This document shows, piece after piece, positions 9,313 to 20,204 of a stretch of 64,000 nt of DNA. Source of the DNA: Richelia sinica FACHB-800 (lineage in GTDB: Bacteria; Cyanobacteriota; Cyanobacteriia; Cyanobacteriales; Nostocaceae); the NCBI RefSeq assembly GCF_014698825.1, contig NZ_JACJTT010000011.1, positions 60,685-124,684 on the forward strand. Reading direction: 5' to 3'. Positions within the stretch are counted from its first letter, which is position 1. Each line of letters starts with the position of its first letter. The translations under genes were made by a program, and so were the position numbers. The notes under the pieces were generated by a model, which saw nothing but the letters and a program-made list of their open reading frames with translations, was not told the DNA's origin and did no database searches.

Positions 9313-12300
9313 TCACACAGAACTGAGTTGTTTAGTTTCTGTTCCTGCTTCAGGATTAGCTTCAGGACTTTCCGCTTCGGAAGGTGGTACTAATTGCCAG
9401 AAACGAGGTAGATATTCTGTCCAGTTTTGGAGAATGCGTTTAGCTTTAGGTGAACCAGTGCGATCGCTATGGGTTTTAATTAAATCATAGAGTTGTTTAG
9501 CACCGGCTTCTGTAATCACCCGTTGTACCTTGACGTTGGTACGGTTAACTAATGCGGGGAAGGAACCATCTTCATCCAAGAAGTATGCTAATCCACCGGT
9601 CATCCCTGCACCGACGTTGCGACCAACTTTACCCAGAACCACAATTACACCACCGGTCATGTATTCACAGCAGTGGTCACCAGCACCTTCAATTACGGCT
9701 GTACCTTTGGAGTTACGCACCGCAAACCTTTCTCCGGCTAAACCGTTGGCATATAACGCACCACCAGTGGCACCGTATAAACAGGTATTGCCGACAATCA
9801 CATTGGCTGATGCTTCATAGATTGCCTCTACTGAGGGTTTAATGATGATTTCTCCTCCGTGCATTCCTTTACCGACGTAATCGTTGGCTTCTCCTTCGAG
9901 GAACAGGGTGACACCAGAAAGGTTAAATGCACCAAAACTTTGACCTACACTGCCTTGGAAGTTGAGGTTAATTTGCCCCTCAAAGCCGCTGTCACCGTAC
10001 TGTGAAGCGATCGCCCCAGATAATCTGGCCCCTACGGTTCTATCAGTATTGACGATGGGGTAGAGTTTGCTGACGGTGGATTGATTGCGAATGGCAGCTT
10101 GAATTTCTCCATCAGCCAGAATTTGGTCATCTAAAACTGGGCCGTTGCTATGAACTTCTTCATGGACTAACCAGCTACGGTCGGTTCTGGTATCTGGTAA
10201 TTTTGTCAAACAATCCAAGTTCAAAGATTGGGTTTTCGCTAACTTCGCGTCACTACGGACAGTTAATAAATCAGCCCGTCCCACTACTTCGGAAATAGAA
10301 CGATATCCCAATTTGGCTAATAAACTGCGGACTTCCTCTGCGATGAAGTAGAAGAAATTCACCACATGTTCTGGCATCCCTGTGAACCGCTTGCGTAGTT
10401 CTTCTTTTTGGGAAGCTACACCGACAGGGCAGTTATTAGTATGGCAAATCCGCGCCATAATACAGCCTTCAGCAATCATGGCAATGGAACCGAAGCCAAA
10501 TTCTTCTGCCCCCATGAATGCACCCATGAGGACATCCCAGCCACTCTTGAGTCCACCATCTACCCGGAGAATGACGCGATCGCGCAATTTATTTTCCATC
10601 AAGACGCGATGTACTTCCGTTAGCCCCAGTTCCCAAGGTGACCCGGCATGTTTAATGGAAGATAAAGGAGAAGCCCCTGTACCACCATCATGGCCGGAAA
10701 TTTGGATAATATCGGCGTTAGCTTTAGCTACACCTGCGGCAATTGTACCAATACCCACTTCTGCCACCAGTTTCACAGATACCTGTGCTTTGGGGTTAAT
10801 TTGATGCAAATCAAAAATTAACTGGGCTAAGTCTTCGATGGAGTAAATATCGTGGTGGGGTGGGGGAGAAATCAAGGTGACACCGGGTTTAGAACGGCGC
10901 AACATGGCAATATAAGGGCTGACTTTGGGCCCTGGTAATTGTCCACCTTCCCCTGGTTTTGCCCCTTGGGCAATTTTAATTTCAATTTGTTGGGCAGTGG
11001 CTAAATACTCTGGGGTGACACCAAAGCGACCGGAAGCTACTTGACGAATGGCGCTAGCTGCCGTATCACCATTCTTTAATCCTCTCAGGTGGGGCAGGGT
11101 GGGGGAATAGCCAGAAGTATCCACATCATCTAGCACTTTGTAACGTACTGGGTCTTCACCGCCTTCCCCGGAGTTAGATTTGCCACCGATGCGATTCATG
11201 GCAATGGCTAGGGTTTCATGGGCTTCCCGTGATAAGGCACCCAAAGACATCCCACCGGTACAGAAGCGTTGAACAATCTCGCTAACTGATTCTACTTCTT
11301 CAATGGGGATAGAGGGGCGATCGCTTTGGAAGTCCAGTAAATCCCGTAATGCTGTCGCTGGTCTGCCTTGGAGGTACTGCTTATATACCTCGTAATGGTC
11401 ATATTTCTTCCCATCTACCGCCTTATGCAGGGCCTTAGCCATTTCTGGGCTATTCATGTGGTATTCACCACCGGGACGGTACTGGACAAAGCCCAAGTTT
11501 TCCAATTTTTTGGCGGTTAGTTCTGGGAATGCCTTGCTATGGAAAGATAAGACCTCTTGGGCCAATTCACTGACACTTAAACCACCAATGCGGGAAGCTG
11601 TGCCTTTAAAGCCCAAGGCTAACAAGTCCCCACCAATACCAATGGCTTCAAATATTTGTGCCGCTTGATAACTAGAAAGTAGAGAAATCCCCATTTTGGA
11701 GAGGATTTTCAACAATCCCGACTCTACTGCCTTGCGATAATTACCAATCGCTTCCGCCCAAGTCAAAGCAGCAATTTTTCCTCTTTCCATAAACTGCTGT
11801 GTCTTGGGATCAGCCCACCAATCAGACACAGTATTTAACGCCATGTAGGGACAAACTGCACCAGCACCATAGCCTAACAAACAAGCAAAGTGGTGTGTAC
11901 TCCAACATTGGGCAGTATCTACCACCAAGGAAGCCTTCATCCGTAACCCTTCCCGAATCAGGTGATGGTGAACCGCACCCACGGCCAACAAGGGGGGAAT
12001 GTAGGTTTGTTCTGCACCAATGCCATCCCCAGCCCGGTCGCTGAGAATTAAAATCTTGGCCCCAGCCCGGACTGATTCCACTGCTTGTTTTTGTAATGCT
12101 TCTACTGCGGCTTTTAAGCCGTTGGGCCCATCCGCAATAGCAAATACAGTAGACAACTCAGCTGTGGCAAAACCCGACACTTTAATTGCTGCTAACTCAG
12201 CCTCTGTCAACACAGGAGAATCTAACTTCAACCTGCGGGCATATTCTGCCTTAGGTTCTAATAAGTTACCTCTCTCACCCAGTTCTACAGTCAAGGACAT

Positions 12301-13968
12301 CACCAGTTTTTCCCGCAATGGGTCAATAGCTGGGTTGGTAACTTGAGCAAACCGTTGTTTAAAGTAGTCGTATAGTAAATGGGGCTTTTCTGACAACACA
12401 GCCAGAGGAATATCATCCCCCATACAGAAGGTGGCTTCTGCACCAGTGCTAGCCATGGGCTGAATCACCATTTCCACATCTTCTGTGGTGTAACCAAAGG
12501 CTATTTGCTGTTGTAATAAAGCTTGTCTTTTTTCTGGTGTTGGTTTTTCACTATTGGCTGTGGAGTTACTCACCAATTGTTTAATGTCTTGGCGGTACTT
12601 TTGTAACCATTCTCCATAGGGGTGGTGTTTGGCAATGCGCTGTTTAATTTCCCAGTTCTTCAACACTTCCTGGGTGGTTAAATCCACAGCAATCATCTGC
12701 CCAGGCCCCAATCTGCCTTTTTCCAGAATATTTTCTTCTGGGAATGGCACCACACCAGCTTCGGAACCAACCACAATATAGTCGTCTTTGGTAATTAAAT
12801 AGCGGGCAGGTCTTAAACCGTTTCTATCTAGAGTTGCACCAACTTTCTGCCCATCACTGAATACCAATAGTGCGGGGCCGTCCCAAGCTTCTTGTAAGCC
12901 GGAGTAATATTCGTAAAAGTCTACAATTTCTGGATAATCTGCTAAAGAAGGTTGATTTTGGTAAGCTTCTGGCACCATAATCATCAACCCTTCTAAGGGG
13001 CTACGTCCAGACCGCACCAACAACTCAAATACGTTGTCCAGGGTAGCAGAATCGCTATTTTCAGTATTGACTAAGGGCTTGAGTTCATCAAACCGACCTT
13101 TCCATGCAGGATGATCTAAAGTAGCTTCTCTCGCCATCATCCAGTTAATGTTGCCCAACAGGGTGTTAATTTCTCCATTGTGACCAAGTAGCCGCATGGG
13201 TTGGGCTAAAGGCCACTTGGGCATGGTGTTGGTGCTGAAGCGGCGGTGGTAAACAGCAAAGGCAGTTTTGTAAGAGGGATTTTGTAAATCTTCGTAAAAT
13301 TCTCCCAATACCGCAGACCGCACCATGCCTTTATAGACAATTGTGCGACTAGAGAGGGAGCAAACATAAAATTCGTCGGAAATTTCTCTGGCAGCTTGAA
13401 CGATACGTCGTCGCGTGATGTATAGTTCCCTCTCTAATTCATCACCGCTTTTATCAGCAGCTAGCAGAAAAATTTGTTCAATTTGGGGTTGGTTGTCTTT
13501 GGCTTGGATACCCAATAATTCTGGACGGACTGGTACTGACCGCCAACCTAGTACGGTAAAGTTTTCCTCAGCAGCAATTTCCGCAAATTTATCTTTAGCT
13601 GCTTGGGCTGCGGCTTTGTCCTGGGGTAAAAATATCATCCCTACAGCAATTCTGCTTCTAGCATTCCCATCGCTGATTTGGGGATAGCTGGATTGAAATA
13701 AATCCCAAGGAATAGCTGTTAATATCCCTGCACCATCACCGGAATCTTGGTCAGCACTACAACCGCCTCTATGTTCCAAGCAGGTTAAAGCAGTTAAGGC
13801 TTTTTGTAAAATTTCATGGCTGGACTGATTTTGACGATGGGCAATAAATCCCACGCCACAAGCGTCTCGCTCTTCAGTTAACCATTTTTGCCCTGGGTAG
13901 GTGTCCTGAGGTTGAATTTGTGAGGATAATGTAATGTTCTGACCCTGATTCAACGATTGATGATTCAT
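9313..13968 (-). CDS. glsF: Ferredoxin-dependent glutamate synthase
   Basis: A 1551-residue Fd-GOGAT, which makes two glutamates from glutamine and 2-oxoglutarate using reduced ferredoxin. It is the second half of the GS-GOGAT ammonium assimilation route. The N-terminal nucleophile is Cys37 in DACGVGF, so a 36-residue propeptide is expected to be removed. The glutaminase domain is followed by central and FMN-binding domains. The 3Fe-4S cluster motif [12 protein letters not shown] has Cys1169, Cys1175 and Cys1180. The C-terminal beta-helix domain has GxxGG repeats ([18 protein letters not shown]). The length matches cyanobacterial and plastid enzymes. No small NADPH-type subunit gene lies next to it, consistent with the ferredoxin type. 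The start ATG at 13968 fits the family. Confidence 0.95.
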   Translation of the reverse strand: MNHQSLNQGQNITLSSQIQPQDTYPGQKWLTEERDACGVGFIAHRQNQSSHEILQKALTALTCLEHRGGCSADQDSGDGAGILTAIPWDLFQSSYPQISDGNARSRIAVGMIFLPQDKAAAQAAKDKFAEIAAEENFTVLGWRSVPVRPELLGIQAKDNQPQIEQIFLLAADKSGDELERELYITRRRIVQAAREISDEFYVCSLSSRTIVYKGMVRSAVLGEFYEDLQNPSYKTAFAVYHRRFSTNTMPKWPLAQPMRLLGHNGEINTLLGNINWMMAREATLDHPAWKGRFDELKPLVNTENSDSATLDNVFELLVRSGRSPLEGLMIMVPEAYQNQPSLADYPEIVDFYEYYSGLQEAWDGPALLVFSDGQKVGATLDRNGLRPARYLITKDDYIVVGSEAGVVPFPEENILEKGRLGPGQMIAVDLTTQEVLKNWEIKQRIAKHHPYGEWLQKYRQDIKQLVSNSTANSEKPTPEKRQALLQQQIAFGYTTEDVEMVIQPMASTGAEATFCMGDDIPLAVLSEKPHLLYDYFKQRFAQVTNPAIDPLREKLVMSLTVELGERGNLLEPKAEYARRLKLDSPVLTEAELAAIKVSGFATAELSTVFAIADGPNGLKAAVEALQKQAVESVRAGAKILILSDRAGDGIGAEQTYIPPLLAVGAVHHHLIREGLRMKASLVVDTAQCWSTHHFACLLGYGAGAVCPYMALNTVSDWWADPKTQQFMERGKIAALTWAEAIGNYRKAVESGLLKILSKMGISLLSSYQAAQIFEAIGIGGDLLALGFKGTASRIGGLSVSELAQEVLSFHSKAFPELTAKKLENLGFVQYRPGGEYHMNSPEMAKALHKAVDGKKYDHYEVYKQYLQGRPATALRDLLDFQSDRPSIPIEEVESVSEIVQRFCTGGMSLGALSREAHETLAIAMNRIGGKSNSGEGGEDPVRYKVLDDVDTSGYSPTLPHLRGLKNGDTAASAIRQVASGRFGVTPEYLATAQQIEIKIAQGAKPGEGGQLPGPKVSPYIAMLRRSKPGVTLISPPPHHDIYSIEDLAQLIFDLHQINPKAQVSVKLVAEVGIGTIAAGVAKANADIIQISGHDGGTGASPLSSIKHAGSPWELGLTEVHRVLMENKLRDRVILRVDGGLKSGWDVLMGAFMGAEEFGFGSIAMIAEGCIMARICHTNNCPVGVASQKEELRKRFTGMPEHVVNFFYFIAEEVRSLLAKLGYRSISEVVGRADLLTVRSDAKLAKTQSLNLDCLTKLPDTRTDRSWLVHEEVHSNGPVLDDQILADGEIQAAIRNQSTVSKLYPIVNTDRTVGARLSGAIASQYGDSGFEGQINLNFQGSVGQSFGAFNLSGVTLFLEGEANDYVGKGMHGGEIIIKPSVEAIYEASANVIVGNTCLYGATGGALYANGLAGERFAVRNSKGTAVIEGAGDHCCEYMTGGVIVVLGKVGRNVGAGMTGGLAYFLDEDGSFPALVNRTNVKVQRVITEAGAKQLYDLIKTHSDRTGSPKAKRILQNWTEYLPRFWQLVPPSEAESPEANPEAGTETKQLSSV

Positions 13969-14821
13969 ACTCTATTCCTGAAATATTGAGTTACGAATTT
14001 TGCCACTACTGCTAAGGAAAACTTTTTCCATTGAGTGCTGGAGAAAAATACACAATCACCAAAATTTAGGGAAAAAAAATTTTAACGGCGGATTGACGTT
14101 TTAGCCTACCCGTGTTAAAATTGCTGTTCTATTTTATGTGTTTATGCACTGTTGGAAAAGCTACTGTTAACAGAAAAGTTTGTTTGCCTTGATAGTTTTT
14201 AATTTAGATCCTGAAGGTAGGTGTTTTTTCTGTGTCCCCATCAAAAGCTCCTGTTCAGGCATTAATTCACCTAAATCTTTATTAACTCGATTAGGTTTGT
14301 TTTTTCCTACTTTTTTGGGTGTAATCACCTTGATTTGACTCAAAATCAGTCGATGCAGCAGCTATATGCCCATTTGACAATTCCTAAAAAATATCTATAT
14401 TTGACTGGCTACCCATTGCCACTGGCTGCTTGTTTAGCCGACCTCACTAGAAGTGGCAAAAATAGGAGCCATCGGTGAGGATGAATATCTTAATCCAGCT
14501 GTGAATACCCAGACTACAGTTATCTACTGCGAAATAATTGTATAATTTGTAACAATTTTTCTAGGTTTTAGCGGTAAGACTACGTGCTAATTTTTCCAAG
14601 AGATAAGGAGCCATCATATATAATATCATGTGAAAACAAAAAAAAGCCATTTTTTTTTAAGATTAGCCAATGATAGGTCAAGGTAGGTTTGGGGTAGGAA
14701 TCATAATTAAAAATTAGAAATAAAACATGGGGAATCTATAGATTGCATAGGGTTTTTCAGGTTTAATCTGTTGCATTCCTGGTGCAAATGGGTATAAATT
14801 GCCAAAGTATTTAAGTAGATA
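13969..14821. other. Intergenic region between divergent glsF and the phosphodiester glycosidase gene
   Basis: The spacer should contain both promoters. I searched by eye for an NtcA-type GTA-N8-TAC site near glsF and found none I trust. A 41-codon frame at 14353-14478 lacks a ribosome binding site. Poly-A and poly-T tracts occur around 14638-14660. Nothing else is supported. Confidence 0.4.
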
Positions 14822-16729
14822 ATGTTTAAAATGCCAATTTTTTCCCGACTAACATATCTTTATAGGATTTTGTTACCTGCTTTTTCCCTGGTGTGGTGGT
14901 TAACGGTAACTGACAAAATTTATGCCCAGAATCAACCTCCTTTACCTCCCCCCTCTGTTAAACAGTCATCATCTGCTGGTAATCAACTTTCTTTGAATGG
15001 TCGCATTGTACCAGGTGCTTGGGTACAACAAGTCACGACTAGGGGAAAATTGACAACTTATGTGAGTGATGGGATGCTACGGCAGTTGATGGGGGTAGAT
15101 TTATTAAGTACCACTAATCCCGCATCTCAACCAGTACAGTGGTTTTCTTCGACGACCAAGCCTGTGATTTTGGGTACTAAGCTATCGGAATCTTACCGCT
15201 ATTTAGATATTGCTGAGTTGGCAAAAACAGCAGGATGGCAAATACAAGCCAATGGTCAAACTTTGATGATCGCTACTCCCACAGCTAAAGTGCTAGATAT
15301 TCGGCAGGGAAAACAAAGTTCAGGCGATCGCTTGGTGGTAGATTTAGATCGACCCACACCTTGGCAAGTCAGACAAGAGTTACCCAGAAAACGAGTAGTT
15401 GATGCAGATGCGGTAGCTGGTGCTGCTAATACTCCCCCTAATCGAGATTGGACAATTACTTTAGATGGTATTGCTGCACCCAGTTTACTCCAACCCTACA
15501 CCAATCCCACGGCTACACCTAGCAATTTACGTAAACAGTTAACCTCTGCACCAGAACCCCTACTGCAAAAAGTGGAGGTGGTGAAAAACCAAACTATTTT
15601 GCGTCTGAGTGTGCCTTTTGGTCAATCTGTCCGCGTCAGCACAATTGATAATCCCAATCGCTTGGTGATAGATGTCAGACCAGATGCTTTAGTAGAAAAA
15701 GATATTACTTTGACAACAGGGTTACGTTGGCGACAACGTTTTGTCAATGTAGGAACAGCACGTTTCCCTGTCGTCTGGTTAGAAATTAATCCCCGTGCTG
15801 CTCACATCAGCTTAAAACCGATGTGGACAAACCAGCAAACTCTGTCAGGAACTGCACCTTTAATTCAAACTGCTCAAAATTATGCAGCTATTGCCGCGAT
15901 TAACGGTGGTTATTTTAACCGTAATAATCGGTTGCCATTGGGGGCAATTCGTCGCGATAATCAATGGATATCCGGGCCAATTCTCAATCGAGGAGCGATC
16001 GCTTGGAATGATACAGGAGCATTTTATGTTGGTCGTCTCACATTAACGGAAACCCTAGTGACCAGCAACAACCAGCGTCTACCAGTTATCCTCTTCAACA
16101 GTGGCTACATTCAAAATGGTATAGCTCGTTATACCTCAATTTGGGGCACAACCTACACACCCCTCAGCGATAACGAAACCATCATTACTATTCAAAATAA
16201 TCAAGTTACTAATCAATTAGCTGGTGGTAAAGCTGGTGCTAACCCTGTTCCCATTCCTCAGAATGGCTATCTCCTTGTCCTCCGTGGTAACGCTATCAAT
16301 AATGCCTCACAGTTACCAACGGGTACGACTGTTCAGATTACTAGCACCACCACACCCACAGAATTTAGTCGTTATCCCCACATCATCGCTGCGGGCCCCC
16401 TACTCGTCCAAAATCGGCAAATTGTTCTTGATGCTAAAGCTGAAAAATTCAGTGATGCTTTTATTAGAGAAAGAGCAGTTCGTAGTAGCATCTGTACAAC
16501 AACCGCAGGTAATTTAATCATCGCTGCCGTCCATAGTCGTCCAGGTGGACCGGGACCGACATTGGCAGAACAAGCCCAACTTATGCAAACTATGGGATGT
16601 GTCAATGCTTTAAATTTAGATGGGGGAAGTTCTACCAGTCTTTATTTAAGTGGACAATTACTTGACCGTTCTCCTAACACCGCGGCAAGAGTTCATAATG
16701 GCATTGGGATTTTCTTAGACCCTAAATAA
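14822..16729 (+). CDS. Secreted phosphodiester glycosidase (NAGPA-type, DUF2233) protein
   Basis: A 635-residue protein with an N-terminal signal sequence (about residues 8-36, ending near IYAQ). The middle part (about 50-300) looks like the AMIN/amidase_N-like and copper amine oxidase N-terminal-like modules found in cyanobacterial envelope proteins. The C-terminal half is a phosphodiester glycosidase domain with AAINGGYFN near 357-365, RAVRSSI, and the hallmark NLDGGSSTSLY near 597-607, ending with HNGIGIF. The domain is related to the mammalian uncovering enzyme that removes GlcNAc from phosphodiesters. Here it would act on an envelope polymer in the periplasm. Substrate is unknown. A terminator lies just after the stop. 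Confidence 0.85.
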   Translation: MFKMPIFSRLTYLYRILLPAFSLVWWLTVTDKIYAQNQPPLPPPSVKQSSSAGNQLSLNGRIVPGAWVQQVTTRGKLTTYVSDGMLRQLMGVDLLSTTNPASQPVQWFSSTTKPVILGTKLSESYRYLDIAELAKTAGWQIQANGQTLMIATPTAKVLDIRQGKQSSGDRLVVDLDRPTPWQVRQELPRKRVVDADAVAGAANTPPNRDWTITLDGIAAPSLLQPYTNPTATPSNLRKQLTSAPEPLLQKVEVVKNQTILRLSVPFGQSVRVSTIDNPNRLVIDVRPDALVEKDITLTTGLRWRQRFVNVGTARFPVVWLEINPRAAHISLKPMWTNQQTLSGTAPLIQTAQNYAAIAAINGGYFNRNNRLPLGAIRRDNQWISGPILNRGAIAWNDTGAFYVGRLTLTETLVTSNNQRLPVILFNSGYIQNGIARYTSIWGTTYTPLSDNETIITIQNNQVTNQLAGGKAGANPVPIPQNGYLLVLRGNAINNASQLPTGTTVQITSTTTPTEFSRYPHIIAAGPLLVQNRQIVLDAKAEKFSDAFIRERAVRSSICTTTAGNLIIAAVHSRPGGPGPTLAEQAQLMQTMGCVNALNLDGGSSTSLYLSGQLLDRSPNTAARVHNGIGIFLDPK

Positions 16730-16737
16730 GTCATTCA

Positions 16738-16770
16738 TTAGGGGTTGATTTTTTCTACCCCTAAACTTTT
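16738..16770 (+). terminator. Intrinsic terminator
   Basis: TTAGGGGT at 16738-16745 pairs with ACCCCTAA at 16757-16764, followed by CTTTTAAT. It lies 8 bases past the stop of the phosphodiester glycosidase gene. Confidence 0.75.
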
Positions 16771-16801
16771 AATATTGGGGATTTAATCTAACTCTTGTGG
16801 T

Positions 16802-16818
16802 GCGGGCATCTTGCCCGC
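16802..16818. repeat. Short palindromic repeat (gcgggcatcttgcccgc)
   Basis: A 6-bp stem GCGGGC/GCCCGC with loop ATCTT. I recognise it as a dispersed intergenic palindrome of Nostoc-type genomes. It sits in the spacer of two convergent genes. Confidence 0.7.
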
Positions 16819-16932
16819 TATAGTTGTACTTCACTTAAATCAAATTTGCTGTATATGTTTGGGTAGCATCCCAAAGGTGTAAGTTTTTCACAATGACAAA
16901 AATGCGTTAATCTTGCGTCATTCCTACAGTTT

Positions 16933-17397
16933 TTAATTTGTCCCCAAGCCTAATCTGGGTCGAATACCATAATTTCTATATTGCCAATAATCACCTAAAA
17001 TTTTATCGTGGTCAAAACATAAATTCTTGGGAATAGACCAAGGATCAATAATCCCTACTCCCTTAGCATCATCACCTGCCAAAGGAGTCCCGGTTGCTGA
17101 TGCTAAAAATACAATACTCACTGTGTGCTGTCGGGGGTCACGCTGAGGATCAGAATAAACTAAAAACTGTTCAACTAACTCTATATCTAATCCTATTTCT
17201 TCCTTAGCTTCCCTTTTTGCTGCTGCTTCTACAGATTCACCATAATCGACAAAGCCACCAGGAATAGCCCAACCCAAAGGTTCATAATGTCTTTCAATTA
17301 ATATAATTGGGCGATGGGGGCGATCAATTAATTCGATAATAATATCAACAGTAGGAGCAGGATTTTTATAACTCATAGAAGTTATCAACTTAATCAA
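16933..17397 (-). CDS. Nudix hydrolase
   Basis: A 154-residue protein with a complete Nudix box: Gly48, Glu54, then REAKEEIGL at 62-70, which supplies the metal-binding glutamates. It would hydrolyse a nucleoside diphosphate linked to another group; the [11 protein letters not shown] context resembles ADP-ribose pyrophosphatase-like and general housecleaning members. A second possible start is Met8 (MSYKNPAP). Its start is 16 bases after the stop of the hemerythrin gene, so the two probably share a transcript. Confidence 0.85.
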   Translation of the reverse strand: MIKLITSMSYKNPAPTVDIIIELIDRPHRPIILIERHYEPLGWAIPGGFVDYGESVEAAAKREAKEEIGLDIELVEQFLVYSDPQRDPRQHTVSIVFLASATGTPLAGDDAKGVGIIDPWSIPKNLCFDHDKILGDYWQYRNYGIRPRLGLGTN

Positions 17398-17413
17398 CCT
17401 AATTATCTGCTAG

Positions 17414-18292
17414 TTAGACGTTTTCTTGTTGCCGTTTTCTGCGGAAAAAAGCAATCATCTTTTTGTCTTCATCTTTAATGTGGTGAATCAACCAATCCGT
17501 TAAAAAATGGGATACATTAATAGTCATTTGGGTTTTATTTTTATTTTTAACTTGTTGATTAAATTCTTCTACTTGTTGACGTAAATCTTCATGTTTTGAC
17601 TTATGCTCCAGGTAACCTGGATAGTCATTCTTGACCATGTATTCTTCTTCTGTTTCAAAGTGAATAGTTGTATAGATTGTCAAACTTTCTAACGTTTTTT
17701 CCAGTAATTCATCTCCTCTACCTGCTAACATGGCACCATTGAGGGCGTTAATAGCGTGGAAGAGACTTTGATGTTGATGGTCAATTAAAATGTAGCCTGT
17801 TTCATATTCAGGTCGCCATTGGGCAATCTCTATTGTACTAGAACTAGAATCAGAACCTCTTAGCTGGTCTGCTTGAGAATCATCTAGATGACCAGAACGA
17901 CAAAATTCAATCATCTTTAGGTCTTCATCTTTAATATGATGAATTAACCAATCAGTTAAAAAATGAGAAATTTTATTCGTCAACTTGAATAAATCATTTT
18001 CATCTTCCTGTGCAAATTTACACACTCTGTCTTTGAGTGCTTCATGTTTGATTTTATGTTCTGCATAGCCTGGATATTGATGGTCTAACATGAACTTTTC
18101 TTCAGTTTCAAAATGGACTGTAGTGTAGTCCTTTAAACTCTGAATAGTTTTCATTAATAACTTTTGTCCCTGACCCTCTAACATCGCATTATTTAGGGCA
18201 TTAATAGTGCTAAATAGACTTTTGTGTTGTTCGTCAATGATGATATTTCCTGTTTCATACTTAGGTTGCCATTGGGCAATTTGAATATTCAT
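17414..18292 (-). CDS. Double-domain bacteriohemerythrin
   Basis: A 292-residue protein made of two hemerythrin domains joined by a short Ser-rich linker (about 147-153). Each has the full di-iron ligand set: domain 1 His23, His60, Glu64, His79, His83, His119, Asp124; domain 2 His174, His211, Glu215, His230, His234, His271, Asp276. The domains are similar throughout, pointing to an internal duplication. Hemerythrins reversibly bind O2 at a non-heme di-iron centre and may act in oxygen storage, delivery or sensing. No output domain is attached and no membrane segment is visible, so it is probably a soluble cytoplasmic oxygen binder. Confidence 0.93.
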   Translation of the reverse strand: MNIQIAQWQPKYETGNIIIDEQHKSLFSTINALNNAMLEGQGQKLLMKTIQSLKDYTTVHFETEEKFMLDHQYPGYAEHKIKHEALKDRVCKFAQEDENDLFKLTNKISHFLTDWLIHHIKDEDLKMIEFCRSGHLDDSQADQLRGSDSSSSTIEIAQWRPEYETGYILIDHQHQSLFHAINALNGAMLAGRGDELLEKTLESLTIYTTIHFETEEEYMVKNDYPGYLEHKSKHEDLRQQVEEFNQQVKNKNKTQMTINVSHFLTDWLIHHIKDEDKKMIAFFRRKRQQENV

Positions 18293-18621
18293 ATCAAACT
18301 CCTTAGCAGTTCATCAAATTACACTTTCCACAGCAGGATATAAGCTTGGCAATTAAGTTCATTTACAATTTGCTTTCAAAATCTTTGTATTTCTTTATAT
18401 TCTTCTGTATTTTTTCTATCTAAAATTTATACTTAATTATACCATGCTCATTTCCATACTATTCTCGATTTTGAGTGTAAAACAAGACAGGAATTAGTTT
18501 TCTGTGAATATAGTTGTTAAGAATCACGATATTTTTCAGATTTTGCACTCGCGACAAAATCAATTAAATGTAACATTTGTCTAAGTGCTGATAAATAATC
18601 TACTCATATTTACCATTAACT
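18293..18621. other. Divergent spacer between hemerythrin and malQ
   Basis: 329 AT-rich bases without a recognisable gene. Promoters for both flanking genes are expected here; I cannot assign them. Confidence 0.4.
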
Positions 18622-20124
18622 ATGCCCTTTCCTAGATCAAGCGGTATTCTATTACATCCAAGTTCTTTTCCCAGTCGATTTGGGATTGGGGATTTAGGTT
18701 TAGAAGCTTATGGCTTTATTGATTTCCTCAAGGATAGTTTTCAGCAATATTGGCAAGTTTTACCCTTGGGACCTACTGGGTACGGTAATTCCCCTTATAT
18801 GTGCTATTCAGCAATGGCAGGAAATCACCTACTCATTAGTCCAGAAAAACTCGTAGATGAGGGGTTGTTAACACCAGAAGATTTTGATAATTTGCAGACC
18901 TTTCCCACCCATCAGGTAGATTTTGAGGCTGTTATTCCCGTTAAAGTAAACTTACTGAAAAAAGCGGCGGATAATTTTCAAAAGCAAGCCACTGTCAGCC
19001 AAAAGGAAGCTTTTACTGAGTTTTGCACTAGTAAAGCCTACTGGTTGGATAACTATGCTTTATTTATGGCCCTCAAAGATGCCCAAGATGGTGCTAGTTG
19101 GCATAATTGGGAACCTGAATTAGCAAAACGGGAACCAGAAGCCTTAATTCATGCCCAAAAACAGCTATCTAACGAAATTTTTTATTACAAGTTCCTGCAA
19201 TATGAATTTTTCCGCCAATGGTCAGAACTCAAAAGTTATGCCAATAGAAGAGGAATAGAAATTATTGGCGATATTCCTATTTATGTGGCTCACGATAGTG
19301 CGGATGTGTGGGCAAATCCTGAAATATTTGCCTTAGATGAGGAAACAGGAGCAGCTGCTTTAATGGCAGGTGTACCACCAGATTACTTTAGCGCTACTGG
19401 TCAATTATGGGGCAACCCTGTTTATCAGTGGGAGGAATTAGAAAAACAAGATTTTCATTGGTGGGTGCAGCGTTTTGCCGCCATGCTGGATTATGTAGAT
19501 ATTATTCGCATTGACCACTTCCGAGGATTTGAAGCTTTTTGGGCAGTTCCCCAAGGGGAAGAAACGGCTGTGAATGGGGAATGGATTGAAGCCCCAGGAG
19601 TAGCTTTATTTACAGCTATTAAAGAGCAATTGGGTAAATTGCCAGTGTTGGCTGAAGATTTGGGGATTATTACTCCAGAGGTAGAAGCTTTGCGTGATCA
19701 GTTTGAATTTCCAGGGATGAAGGTATTACAGTTTGCTTTTGGTTCTGATCCCGGTAATCCGTTTTTACCTTTTAACTATGTTCGCAATGCGGTAGTTTAT
19801 ACAGGAACTCACGACAACGATACAACTATCGGCTGGTATGAGAAAGCTGGTGAGTGGGAAAAGCGCAATCTAGATTTGTATTTAGGTGGCATTAGTGCTG
19901 ATGGTGTTCACTGGGATTTAATTCGCTTGGCTTTGAGTTCCATTGCTAATCAAGCCATTTTGCCCTTACAAGATGTGCTGGGTTTGGGAACAGAAGCGCG
20001 AATGAATTTTCCAGGAACTGCGGAGGGTAATTGGCAGTGGCGCTATCAGGCAGATATGCTGAAAGCAGAGTTAAGCGATCGCTTGAAACATCTCACTTTA
20101 CTTTACGGACGTGCACCAAGATAG
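18622..20124 (+). CDS. malQ: 4-alpha-glucanotransferase (amylomaltase)
   Basis: A 500-residue GH77 enzyme, which moves alpha-1,4-glucan segments between oligosaccharides and so serves glycogen and maltodextrin metabolism. The N-terminal RSSGILLHPSSFPS and GPTGYGNSPY motifs are standard. Catalytic residues are visible: Asp298 in IRIDHFRGF (nucleophile), Glu345 in LAEDLG (acid/base) and Asp398 in THDND (transition-state stabiliser). Length matches the bacterial/plastid DPE1 group. It starts at ATG 18622 and is a single gene, with a convergent neighbour downstream. Confidence 0.95.
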   Translation: MPFPRSSGILLHPSSFPSRFGIGDLGLEAYGFIDFLKDSFQQYWQVLPLGPTGYGNSPYMCYSAMAGNHLLISPEKLVDEGLLTPEDFDNLQTFPTHQVDFEAVIPVKVNLLKKAADNFQKQATVSQKEAFTEFCTSKAYWLDNYALFMALKDAQDGASWHNWEPELAKREPEALIHAQKQLSNEIFYYKFLQYEFFRQWSELKSYANRRGIEIIGDIPIYVAHDSADVWANPEIFALDEETGAAALMAGVPPDYFSATGQLWGNPVYQWEELEKQDFHWWVQRFAAMLDYVDIIRIDHFRGFEAFWAVPQGEETAVNGEWIEAPGVALFTAIKEQLGKLPVLAEDLGIITPEVEALRDQFEFPGMKVLQFAFGSDPGNPFLPFNYVRNAVVYTGTHDNDTTIGWYEKAGEWEKRNLDLYLGGISADGVHWDLIRLALSSIANQAILPLQDVLGLGTEARMNFPGTAEGNWQWRYQADMLKAELSDRLKHLTLLYGRAPR

Positions 20125-20204
20125 GTGATAGGTGACAGGTGACAGAAAAGAATATTTTTCTTCCTGTCTTCTGTCCTTTGTGATGAGAAAAGTGATTTCT
20201 CAAA

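Noticed and set aside
11456..12346. Several open frames on the plus strand antisense to glsF
   Set aside because: They are shadows of the conserved glutamate synthase frame.
14353..14478. 41-codon plus-strand frame between glsF and the phosphodiester glycosidase gene
   Set aside because: No Shine-Dalgarno sequence, no hydrophobic or domain pattern.
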